DNA of 64,000 bases from Acanthococcus lagerstroemiae (Eukaryota > Arthropoda > Insecta > Hemiptera > Eriococcidae), in the NCBI GenBank assembly GCA_031841125.1, contig CM063108.1:50242122-50306121 (forward strand). Reading direction: 5' to 3'. The translations under genes were made by a program, and so were the position numbers. The notes beneath the pieces are model-generated. The model made no database searches. It was not told the DNA's origin and saw only the letters and a list, made by a program, of their open reading frames with translations. Position 1 is the stretch's first letter, and each line of letters begins with the position of its first letter. Below are positions 42,690-52,195 of the stretch, in pieces.

Positions 42690-43582
42690 TCATCACACTA
42701 CAATATTCTCGGTGGATTTTCTCCAATTGTAGGCCCACTGGCCCCCTAAAATTGATCAAATCAGAATTTTTTTCACGGATTCTAATTTTGGGGGAAGAGA
42801 TTTTTTCAACAAGGTGCATGAAGTCATGGTGTCAGTGAACATAAAAAACGTAAAAAAATGAATCCCTGCTCCCCCAAATTTTTGAATTTTCTGCCCCTGA
42901 ATGGGTCAAATTGGCAAAATAACGCAATATTCGATATCCACGACCTGAAAACCCCCTTTTTTGATATTTCGTTCGATAGGTCATCACACTTTGATTCTGG
43001 GCGGATTTCCCCCAATTTTAGGCCCCCTGGCCTCCTAAAATTGATGAATTTTGAATCTTTTCCGCGAATTCAATTTTGGGGGGAAGAGGCCTTTCCAACA
43101 AGGTGCATAAAGACATTGTATCAGCGAAAATAAAAAACATTTAAAATAACCCCTTCTGCCCCAAATTTTTGAATGTTCTGTCCCCTGGGTTAGTCAAATC
43201 GAAAAAATAAGGCAGTATTCGAAATCAGCGACCTGGAAAACCCCATTTTCGATAGTTCGTTTGATAGGTCACCGCACTTTGATTCTGGGTGAATTTTGGT
43301 CATCTCTAGGCCCCTTGCCCCCCAAAATTGATAAATTTTGATTTTTTTCTACGGATTCGTATTTTGGAGTAAATGACCTTTCCAACGAGGTGCATAAAGG
43401 CATACCTTCCTATTTAAGATTACGAAGTTGGTGGTAGGTTCCAGCCCCCCGTGAAAGGGGGAGAAAATTTTTTAAGCTCAGGAGAAACTAGATGTTACGA
43501 CTGGAAAATAATTTTCGTCCCGGGAAGATCTGCCCATCGGTTCGTGAAAAAACAGGGGGGGGGACTTTCGTGGAACACCCTG
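42690..43582 (-). repeat. Right long inverted arm
   Basis: The reverse complement matches the left arm from CAGGGTGTTCC through the end module and at least two arm units, with scattered mismatches. TA (43583-43584) and resumed LINE C sequence follow. Confidence 0.85.
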
Positions 43583-43584
43583 TA

Positions 43585-43699
43585 TATCTCCCCTCCAGCG
43601 CGGATTTATAGGGGGAAAATCAGTACAAACGAATCTAATTCATATGAATCATTCCACCTTAAAAGCTTTCGATGAAAGAACTCAGGTCGATGCGATATA
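43585..43699 (+). pseudogene. LINE C ORF2 part 3 (short RT piece)
   Basis: It reads on from 32527 (RT region leading to the catalytic Asp of motif A) with a one-base shift near 43672. The 702-bp element then enters inside TATATA. Confidence 0.75.
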
Positions 43700-44401
43700 T
43701 GAGTATGCTAGTTCCATAGGTAGACTTCTCCGAATTTAGGGAAATTGAGTTAAGTATCGTTTTGGTTACTGTACAACACTGCCTACAACGTGACGTCATC
43801 GATTTTCAAAAAACAACAACAGAAGCGCTCCAGTATGCAAACGAAAATTGGTTTAGAATCATAGGTAGACTTATCCTATGGAGAAGTCTGGGTCTGACAC
43901 GATTATTGTTTTGTTTACAAAACTGTGTTTTTGATAATGAATTATTGTCATCGTGTACTAATGTAAAACAATAGTAGTCTTTTCTTTTCAATTGTTGCTC
44001 AATTTTTTATAACTATATAGCAAAAACTGAATCATGTTGCGTTTTCATTTTTTGTGTATTGATAATAAAAATGTCTCATTTTGAAAGGTGATAACAACTG
44101 ATAATAAATTTCCATGTTATTCCTCTTTTGCAGCCTTTTATAGCAATAATAAACAAAAATTGATAAGCAATTTCAAAACATCGTGTCAAACCCAGACTTC
44201 TCCATCTTTGAACGCCTTTTGAACACAAATCGGAGTACTTGAAAAAATTTTCGACCTATATCTTCAATGTGAGCACAAAAAGTGATCCATCGCACCTATA
44301 TCCAACCATTAAGCCCGAACATTAGCTGAGAAACAGTTTTTTGCGTTTTTTTTGGAAAACTAGGTTTTTGGAGAAGTCTACCTATGGAACTAGCATACTC
44401 A
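43700..44401. mobile_element. 702-bp TIR element (mariner-type MITE) with nested inner inverted repeat
   Basis: Perfect 32-bp inverted termini (TGAGTATGCTAGTTCC... at 43700-43731; complement at 44370-44401) lie in a TATATA target. The LINE frame is kept only if the duplication is TA, which points to a Tc1/mariner-type element. An inner inverted pair, GGAGAAGTCTGGGTCTGACA (43879) and TGTCAAACCCAGACTTCTCC (44185), shares the GGAGAAGTCT word with the outer termini. There is no transposase ORF. Confidence 0.88.
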
Positions 44402-44403
44402 TA

Positions 44404-44657
44404 TACAGACTTCAGTAAAGCATTTGATAAAGTAGATAATTTGATACTCCCAACAAGAATGGAAGAACTTGGCTTCTGGTTAGATTTTTTGAATCGTACT
44501 TAACCAACCGGGAGCAATTTGTACAGTTCAGAGGGGCCGAGTCCAAGTCCTTTAAATGCGCCTCGGGAGTGTCACAGGGGTCTATTCTGGGGCCTCTGCT
44601 ATTCGCAATCTTCATTAACCAAATTACTACATACCACGGTGAAACATTCTGAGGTAC
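44404..44657 (+). pseudogene. LINE C ORF2 part 4: RT motif A to motif B
   Basis: It encodes TDFSKAFDKVDNLIL (motif A Asp) and, in a shifted frame, CASGVSQGSILGPLLFAIF (motif B). Positions 44486-44657 are duplicated at 46920-47090 on the far side of a 2.26-kb insert. Confidence 0.85.
44486..44657 (+). repeat. 172-bp direct repeat, left copy
   Basis: LINE RT sequence from TTTTTGAATCGTACTTAACC to CATTCTGAGGTAC, almost identical to 46920-47090. It behaves as a very long target duplication around the insert 44658-46919. Confidence 0.9.
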
Positions 44658-46919
44658 CAAAGAATAATCCGTATGCAAAAGTTCATGGCGCAATCATCAT
44701 TGGTAGCCGGGTAATTCTGATGTATCAGAAATTTTTCTATTATTACTTCGACAGTGCATTTTGCTGGTGTTTGTAAACCGACAATTATTACCCATATTTT
44801 TAATATTTAAATATTATGTATTTTGTATTTCGTTTATTGTTATTTTTACCACAAATAAAAATAAACGGCCACGACATTGGTTTCGTGATGTTATAACTAC
44901 AACGGTCATAAACTTCTTCTCACCTCTTTGTGTAGTTTTTCGCTAGTAATTTTGTACGAATAGTGGAGCAAATCGTAATCATTTCCGAGCGAACTATGGC
45001 TTCTGAAAATTGTATTATGTTCCCCGTAGGCGAAGAAGAGGTTGAAATACAAATGTCGCTCTTATGCGACCGAATAGAAGTAAGTAATGAATATTTATTT
45101 CCATACACAGCTCCGTGATGAGTTCATATGCTGTTAACAAAATTGGCTCGTGATAATGTTGTTATGTTAAAACTTTTATTATATTTTACAGAAAGAAGAA
45201 AAAGAGAAAAGTGAAAACAAACAAATAGAAGTAAGTAATGAATATTCAGTTCTACACACAGCTCCGTTATGAGTTCATATGCAATAAACTAAATAGGCTC
45301 GTCATAATGTTGTAATGTTTAAACTATAATTACATTTTACAGAAAGAAGAAAATGATAAAAAAACCAAAAAAAACAACAAAGTCACGGATCCGACTGAAA
45401 AGAATGCCCATACTTTGCGTCGATATCAGAAATTGAAATGAGTATATGTTAAATTTCATGCCCGCTATTTTCATTTAACTTTATATGAAATATTATTACA
45501 AATGTTTTCGAGCATTAATACATTATGGTTTTTCTCGTATTTGGTCCATTTATTACACGTCAGCAAAAGTGAAAATCGCATCGTATTTTTTCATGAATTT
45601 CACCGAACGATGACCTATACATTAACAATTTTGAAATACCGTGTACATTCCGTACAACTCTGTGTAAAAACGGACTCTTATTTTAGAACATTTTCTGTAC
45701 TAGGTATTCTAGCTGGTTCAAATGTTTTAAACCATTTAACCCCATTTGATTCCAAATTTTGGTAGATTATAGAGAAGTACTCGAAGTTGTGCAGGTAAAA
45801 GTTTGATGAACGAATCCTTATCCGTGATACTTAGATTAAAAAATCGTTATACAAAATACCGAATATTGAATTGATTGGGTTGATTTACTGTGGTAATACT
45901 GACGATTGAGCAACTTAATAAAGAACCTGTAGAGTATACCTATACAAACAGTATAAATTTTCAACAAACATTTTCCATGTTATTTCGAAACTCCATTTAC
46001 GTATACTCAAATGTAACAATGCGCACCACGACAATTTTTGCAAACTCATGTACGCTTATTCCACATCTCAGTTGTCCAACATGTCGACATAGAGGGCAGG
46101 TTTCTGACAAATTTTAATTTCTGTTATATTGCTGCAAAAGTAATGATTGAATGGATTTCAGACCTATTACATTTTTCTTGAAATACTTAAATCGTTACAA
46201 ATAATTATTCTTCAATATTTTCAGATTCAAAGTTACAAATACGACATAATATTTCGTATTTTATTTTAAACAACATATGTGCACGTAAAATGTTTGATCT
46301 TTCGCAAATTTTATCCAAAAATTCATCAACATAGTGCTGCTGTTCCTCATTATTTGAGAATGGATGACCTACATGGGCTCGTAATGCAGCGGTTGAATAC
46401 TTATTTCAGGACACTGTTGATTGGAAAAAAGATAATTCGTGATCTAAAAATGGGACCATTAAGTCGTCAACATTCTCGTTTAGTAAATTACTGTGTTCAA
46501 TTTGCCAAATCTTACGAGTATTCAATATTATTTGACAAACTGTATTCGCATAACACGATATGGGAGTAGGTCCTCTGTTTTCAAATGGAACTACACAATA
46601 CTTATGTAATTGCCTAGACACTCAATCTCCCTAAGGAGGTAGGGGGAGGAGGACTCAGAAATCAAATTATATGTCGAAATCGCGATAAAATATACAGCAG
46701 TGATCGTTCTTTGGCCTCATTATTCGCGAAAGCATTTTCTTTTTAAACGGGAATGGTCTTAAATATTTCGACCGAATACCACTATAGTCCTTGTCGACAT
46801 TTGCGTTTTTTAAAACGTTAAGGACTTGAAACGTGTCGACAGTGTCTTGATTTCGCGAGGAACGAGCGAAGCGAGTTCCGATTTCTTTTCGGCCGAAGAC
46901 CGAAAAGTCGGTACTGCTG
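44658..46919. other. 2.26-kb insert between direct repeats of LINE C
   Basis: No terminal inverted repeats, LTRs or poly(A) mark the ends (left CAAAGAATAATCC, right AGTCGGTACTGCTG). It contains a small three-exon gene (44996-45441) with introns, so it is not a retrocopy. The right 120 bp is GC-richer, with CGAGGAACGAGCGAAGCGAG and a hairpin (CTTTTCGGCC...GACCGAAAAG). On the minus strand 46213-46415 has a short open frame with a C-x2-C (CRICN) that I do not recognise. Confidence 0.6.
44996..45441 (+). CDS. Small three-exon gene, 73-residue lysine/glutamate-rich protein
   Basis: Exon 1 is 44996-45079 (28 codons from ATG), exon 2 is 45192-45230 (13 codons) and exon 3 is 45343-45441 (32 codons, TGA). 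Both introns are 112 bp, phase 0, with the same donor (GAA|GTAAGTAATGAATATT) and acceptor (ATTTTACAG|AAAGAAGAAAA), and are similar throughout. The intron 1-exon 2 unit of 151 bp has been tandemly duplicated, creating the next intron and the start of exon 3 while keeping splice sites and frame. Product: acidic start (GEEEVEIQM), charged middle, basic end (NKVTDPTEKNAHTLRRYQK). Family not recognised. The 5' and 3' limits of the transcript are unknown, and it may be one end of a larger gene carried by the insert. Confidence 0.55.
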
Positions 46920-47859
46920 TTTTTGAATCGTACTTAACCAACCGGAGCAATTTGTACAGGTCAGAGGGGCCGAGTCCAAGTCCTTTAAATGCGCCTCGGG
47001 AGTGTCACAGGGGTCTATTCTGGGGCCTCTGCTATTCGCAATCTTCATTAACCAAATTACTACATACCACGGTGAAACATTCTGAGGTACTACTTTATGC
47101 CGATGATATCAAAATTTTGTAACGTGTAAGCTCAATTCAAGACTGCGGCCTTCTACAAGAAGACTTGAACTCTCTAGTTGTCTGGGGTCAACAGAATAGA
47201 CTTTCCTTTAATGCGGACAAATGCAAAAAAATTATCACTTTCATACGAAAGAAAGAGAAACTCGAAAACAACTATCTTCTTGATGGAGCCATACTACAAG
47301 AAGTGAATGAAATAAGAGACTTAGGAATAATTCTGGACTCCAAATTAACTTACAAAAATCAGCTGCGGGAGGTTACTCTGAAATAAAATAAAATAATGGG
47401 ACTCATATTCAGGAACGGGAAGAATTATAAGGACGTTGAAACGTGTTGAAAATACTATATTTTTCATTCGTAAGGTCACGTCTAGAGTTCGCCTCATTGA
47501 TTTGGAACCCAACTACTAAAAGTGGAATCAAAATGATTGAAAAAATTCGAAATCGGTTTTTGAAGTACCTGTATTTCAGATTATTTTCGTATTATCCATA
47601 TGACGTAAGCCGTAATGAATTGCGACAAGGTTTTGGGTTTCTTAACTTAGAAAAACGTAGGTAGATTAGTTCACAGATGCTATTACTTTATGATATTGTG
47701 CACAACGAAATAACAGATGAAAATCTGTTACAAAAAATCAATTTCCGAGTTCCTTCATATCAGGGGCGCTGTAGAAATATCTTTGATACTCCAATTACAC
47801 ATTCGAATCCATACAGGGAGTCTACTCAAAACCAGGCAAAAGTTTATTTAACAGATTAG
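46920..47859 (+). pseudogene. LINE C ORF2 part 5: duplicated RT segment, YADD motif, thumb
   Basis: It opens with the second copy of the 172-bp repeat (46920-47090), then LYADDIKIL (motif C, about 47092) and a stop. The thumb (DLNSLVVWGQQNRLSFNADKC, RDLGIILDSKLTYKNQL) is in open pieces 47165-47386, 47443-47664 and 47677-47859, with stops between. It is dead sequence. Confidence 0.85.
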
Positions 47860-48236
47860 TGATTCTGAACCCTGAAATCAATATATTCTTTCTAACCCGA
47901 AAAAATTTTCAGAATAAGATAACTGACACAATAAAAGTCTCAAATTTTGAAATGTGAAGTCGCTTTGTAGTTACTAGTAACAACAAGCAGCCATCTTGCG
48001 TTACAGAGAGGAACTGGCCTCTGGTGTATCCTGGGGGAGGGGCGGGTGGGAGAGTTTGGCAGCCAAGCATATCGCTTAACCTTACTTAGTTTTCTTTTTC
48101 TTTCTTTTTTCAGTTCTATTTTCTCTTCTTCGTTTTGTTTTGTTTTCATCTTTCTATCTAATTAGATATAATGAAGCAATGTAAAATCCTGCATTACCAC
48201 CTTCCGTAACTGGCCGAAAGGCTGTAGAAGGTAAAT

Positions 48237-48258
48237 AAAATCATTATCATTATCATTA
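48237..48258 (+). repeat. LINE C 3' tail (ATCATT)n
   Basis: After TAAATAAA the sequence ends in ATCATTATCATTATCATTA, a short tandem tail marking the LINE C 3' end, as in CR1/jockey-like elements. Confidence 0.7.
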
Positions 48259-48260
48259 AT

Positions 48261-49240
48261 TTAAAAAGTTAGCGTGTTTAAGAAACTCCGGGCAAGCGAC
48301 TTGCATTTTTTTTTTCTCGTCGCGACTATTGGATTCAATTCGAGCGATAATTCGTCTACATCCATGAAAACCGCGAAGACGAGCGGAGGGAGGACAGTAC
48401 ACGGTACTCGTGAAAACAAATATTTCGCAAATTGTTTCGCCGAGACGCTCGAGTGAAAATATCGTTCAAATCGAATTTGTATAAAAAAATAATTAGAAAA
48501 AGTTTCGCTTTGTGAAAGTTTTTCCGCCGGGTACCGAGAGAGAGCAGCTGAAAAAAATATCCTTATTCGTGTTTCCGATTCGTGTACTCGATTTATTGAA
48601 AACTTCATTTTTCAACATGAATATAAGTATAGAGAAAGTAAGAAAAAAAAGTAAATGAAACATTTTTAATTTAAAGCTTCTCCCTTAATTAAACTTGATG
48701 AGATAAAAGCTCCGAAGCTGGATGTATTCTCATCATTGTAAAAGTTTACAGTGAGAAAATGAGAACAGGGGTGCTAGAAAACTTTTTCTTATTTTTTCCT
48801 CACGATCTTCCTTGTCTCGTTTTCTGCTCCCGCTCCTCACGGCTTCCCTATTCGAGAATACAAGAACCGTGTTACTCGCAGAGGCGGATGAAAACGTCTT
48901 ATCAAATTTCTATATCGAATTTTGACGTGAAAGGCAGGCTCAGCTAGCATTATCTTGATTTCATTACACGCCAAGTCGTTCCATTTATCAAATCAAATAA
49001 CGATTAACAAGGCATTCTTTACGCCCCGTACATTTAAAAAGCGACCGGATTAAAACAAATGATCGACGATATATAGGAGTGGAGGTGCCCGGAGAAGGCG
49101 TTGTCTTCGGGCTTCTATTTCCAACCGCGTGCTCCAGTTTCATGGCGTACACCGTCAACAGGGCGTCCAAAGTTCAACTTGGCAACAGAATGTTACGAGT
49201 TCATCAACATAACCACTCGTGCGAACACGCGACTAGAACC
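48261..49240. other. Anonymous sequence
   Basis: No gene is recognisable. The plus-strand frame through 49101-49240 (PRAPVSWRTPSTGRPKFN, ECYEFINITTRANTR) has a protein-like composition and stops being coding-like where the hAT end begins at 49241. It might be a stray exon but matches nothing I know. Confidence 0.35.
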
Positions 49241-49820
49241 CAGGGTTGGACCGGATTTAAATCCTTCTGGATTTAAAATCCAAAGTATCTCAAAATCCGG
49301 ATTTGGGATTTTGGATTTCGGATTTGAAATCTGTTTTATAAAAGATTTCGGATTTTCGATTTGAAATCCTTTTTTCCCTCAAAATCCTTCATTTTAAAAT
49401 CCAAGTCATCCGACTGTCGAGATTAAGTTCAAACATTATGTAACAACAAAGTACTACAATTGCAAGTAGACGAGACTCCATCTTCAGCTACAAACGGTAG
49501 TGAAGATGACGACGATGATGTTTTTTATTTTTACAGAGCATAAGAACAAATGAAAAAATCTAATAACAGGCTGAATTTAAAATCGGCTACCTTTCTCGAA
49601 TCAAAAAAAAGAAAGAAAGAAAAAAAAAATGCTACATGAATTTTTTCATACAAAAAAATTATTCATTGAATACAACACAACATTGTGTTCTTCGGCGCTC
49701 GTTGAGCGCTTATTTTCATTTTGTAAGTTAATAATGACACTGCAACGCTCTGTCCTCAATGACAAAAATTTTAGAGCTTTAATTTTTTTGAAGGCTAACG
49801 AAAAATTTTCAAAGTAACAT
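49241..49820 (+). mobile_element. hAT transposon remnant, internally deleted
   Basis: The left end CAGGGTTGGACCGG (49241) is hAT-like. A GGATTT/AAATCC-rich subterminal region (49255-49410) follows. An open frame at 49629-49817 then encodes the hAT C-terminal dimerisation motif (TLCSSALVERLFSF, DKNFRALIFLKANEKF). The rest of the transposase is missing. The right TIR was not found. Confidence 0.75.
49629..49817 (+). pseudogene. hAT transposase C-terminal fragment
   Basis: The 62-codon frame contains the dimerisation-domain signature ALVERLFSFCKLIMT...LNDKNFRALIFLKANEKF, the most conserved end of hAT transposases. It lacks the zinc-finger and catalytic parts, so it is non-functional. Its partner sequence is the GGATTT-rich left end. 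Confidence 0.8.
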
Positions 49821-50040
49821 GACATAAGGAATAGTGGAATACACAATAGCGAATTAGCGATAGAATAGTACCTATTTTGTTTTCTTCTTAATTTTATCCA
49901 TTTTCCATTAACATTTGTAATTTTAATTTTGCAAAATCGTTTCAATGTTTAGAGTATAGAATTCATATGATTGATGATTGAACCTTGACAGACATTTTGA
50001 GCATTAATTATTTTCTTCATAAACTGATATTTTCACAAAA

Positions 50041-51470
50041 ATGAATATATTTGTATCTCAAGGTTCAGCTCTATCACCAACTCTTTTCAACATTGCAATG
50101 TCAGAAGTACATAAAGCAGTCAAAGAAACAAATAAAATCAAGCTCTTAAGCTATGCCGATGACCTATTACTCATAGTAGGAATTGATGATATAAAAGAAG
50201 CCAAGATAATAAACAAAAAAATAGAAACCATAAATACCACACTAAACAAGATGGGCTCAGGTCTGAACCCAAACAAAACGCAAATGTTCTTTGTATCAAG
50301 GAACACACAAAGAAAGAATTTCAACAAAAAATAGAGAACAAAATAAAGATGAGGAATAGAAAACTGCAGTTTCTTAAAGAAATGAAGCATTTGAGTCTAA
50401 TCCTAGATCCCAATTTAAACTATAAGAAGCACGTGGATCACATAATTAACAAAATTAAAAAATATTATAACAAAATCAGAACAAGAGAAATATCATATTC
50501 GGCACTATTTCGCTCTATAACAGAATATGGATCCCTGGAATATTTCGATAACTTACGGAAATCAGAAATTAAAACACTAATATCTCTACAAAGAGTAATA
50601 CTAATAGGAATTATATCTGCATACAGGACAGTCTCTCATGTTGTAGCACAAGTAATAGCTGGGGTTACGCCAATAGATGTACAATTAAATCAAATCAACA
50701 AAATAAAAAGAATTAAATTAGGGGCCAAAACCATTACAATCTCAGAAAAGCAGCAGGAAGAGAAAATATTGAAAGTAAAAGAAGAAACAATTACAATATG
50801 GCAGGAGCAATACAATATGGAAAAGAGAGGGAGGAGAACAGCCGAGCTAATTCCTAATTTAAAAAAAGAGACTAAAAAACAAGAAACTAAAATCAAATTA
50901 TTTTTTCAACACAGTACCTCACTGATCATGGTGGTTTTGCCACATATTTACAGAAATACAAAATTACGGATAATAGTTGTTGTGGGGAATGCGGCAGAGC
51001 AGACGATAGTCCAGACCACACCTTCAAAGAATGTCATAAACTAAGTCACATAAGGGAAAAACATAATGTTACTGAGGAAGATTTGGGGAAATGCCTACAA
51101 GAATAAGAAAGTCATGATAGGGTAAATAGATTTGTTAGGGAAATATTAAAAACAAAGAGGGAACTTTAGATAACGTCGGTCAAAAAGTAGAGGTGGCATG
51201 AGTCATCAGTTTATGTAAAAGTACACGTATTAATACCAACTCACAATAAGATGGCCACGTATATTGTACCTAGTATATTACAATATGGAACATTGTTGTT
51301 AGAGGTATTATTATTTTAGTATTAGTTTATGTAAGTAATGTTTTTAAACCGAAAAGAACTCACACAGGCCTCTCCCAGCGTGATAAACTACTTTGTAAAA
51401 GTGCGGGAGAAGTACTGTCTGTATGTCAGTAAAATAAAAATAAATAAATTAAAAAAATAAAAAAAAAACC
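50041..51470 (+). pseudogene. Second LINE A-family copy: RT C-terminal half and 3' UTR
   Basis: The frame enters at RT motif B (VSQGSALSPTLFNIAMSEV), then SYADDLLLIVGIDD (motif C) and the thumb. A frameshift occurs near 50334 and the open part continues 50349-51044. The knuckle region (CGECGRADDSPDHTFKEC-like) is in another frame near 50980-51040. It aligns along its length with 2440-3590 but is clearly diverged. The 3' UTR ends in an A-rich tail (AATAAAAATAAATAAATT...) at about 51431-51470. It is 5'-truncated and dead. Confidence 0.88.
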
Positions 51471-51489
51471 TACGTACCACAAACTTGGA

Positions 51490-51960
51490 CACTAACGAAA
51501 AATTAAGAAATCAACGACTACTCAGAACAGAATGGAAAGATCCATGCTCAACATAAAACTAAAAGACAGAGTAACATTACAAAAAATACGAAAGAAATTA
51601 CCGCTTAACAACGACATAACACTAACTTACAGAAGAAACAAGTGGCATTGGGCGGGTCATACGTGGCAGGAAGGAGTGACAATCGGTGAACGCAAACAAT
51701 TACCCAATGGGAACCGTTTACAAAAAGAAAGAAGGCAAGGCAAAAACTAAAATGGAGGGAAGATGTTGACAGATTTCTAGGAAACAAGACGTACCATAGG
51801 ATTGCCTGGGATAGAATAGAATGGGACAAGCTTCGGGAAGCCTTTGCCCGCAGGCAGAATATAGTGCGATAAGGGCTCAATAACCCATAAAAATGAGGGG
51901 AAAAAAGTATGTGCATCAAAATATGAAAACTGAAGGCTTATTATTATTATTATTATTATT
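51490..51960 (+). pseudogene. RTE-like LINE 3' end with (TTA)n tail
   Basis: This is the C-terminal end of a LINE ORF: MERSMLNIKLKDRV, KWHWAGHTW and, in another frame, AWDRIEWDKLREAFARRQ. These are the terminal motifs common in arthropod RTE-like ORFs. It is followed by a short 3' UTR and a (TTA)n tail at about 51938-51960. A frameshift lies near 51740. It probably belongs to the same broad type as 7320-9560. Confidence 0.75.
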
Positions 51961-51966
51961 ACGTAG

Positions 51967-52195
51967 GAATTGAGTAGAAAAGTTGGGAAACCCCAAAAAG
52001 TTAAAAGGTTTTTCTTCTTTTGCTTTGATACCCATATGGGAAATTTGAGTTGAGCCAGTTGGAAAAATCTAACAGGTCAGAAAGTTTTTTTTGTTTCTTT
52101 TTGCTTTGATACTTGGGAATTCTGAGTTGAGTCAGTCGGGACTTCCAATTTTTACCCCCCCCCCCCCCAAGGAAACTCTTGGGTACGTCCCTGGC
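51967..52195. repeat. Dispersed repeat family R1, copy 1
   Basis: Two to three internal units of GGTTTTTCTTCTTTTGCTTTGATAC...TTGAGTCAGTTGGGAA end in a C-run and GGTACGTCCCTGGCC. 62350-62590 has the same structure, and the terminal GGTACGTCCCTG also occurs alone at 34851. It is probably a decayed non-autonomous element. Confidence 0.7.

Larger units (their letters stand above)
32530..43582. mobile_element. 11-kb composite mariner-like element with long inverted arms
   Basis: It starts CAGGGTGTTCCACGAAAG and ends with the reverse complement, flanked by TA on both sides (32528-32529, 43583-43584). This is the TA target duplication of Tc1/mariner elements. Excision with one TA restores the LINE C frame. 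The outer inverted arms are at least about 850 bp (32530-33200 and more against 42690-43582). Inside are a rosa-type transposase gene (35304-36476), an inner inverted arm (about 38950-39990), a direct-orientation array (39995-41260), a diverged copy of the end module (41257-41470) and a minisatellite (41690-42620). The size far exceeds the usual 1.3-2 kb of mariner. The internal arm copies suggest nesting or fusion of two related elements. Confidence 0.8.
29254..48260 (+). mobile_element. LINE C: CR1/jockey-like retrotransposon expanded by nested insertions
   Basis: The pieces, in order, are ORF1 (29254-30091), endonuclease (about 30430-31290), linker (31300-31507 and 31910-32250), RT fingers (32260-32527, 43585-43697), RT palm (44404-44657, 46920-47110), RT thumb (47120-47860), and a 3' UTR ending in (ATCATT)n at 48237-48258. 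Insertions at 31508, 32530, 43700 and 44658 account for about 14.4 of the 19 kb. Excising each of the first three with one duplication copy restores the frame locally, so ORF2 was largely intact when they arrived. Confidence 0.88.

Noticed and set aside
43451..43675. 74-codon ORF spanning the right arm and LINE junction
   Set aside because: It joins arm sequence to LINE C by chance across the 43582 boundary.
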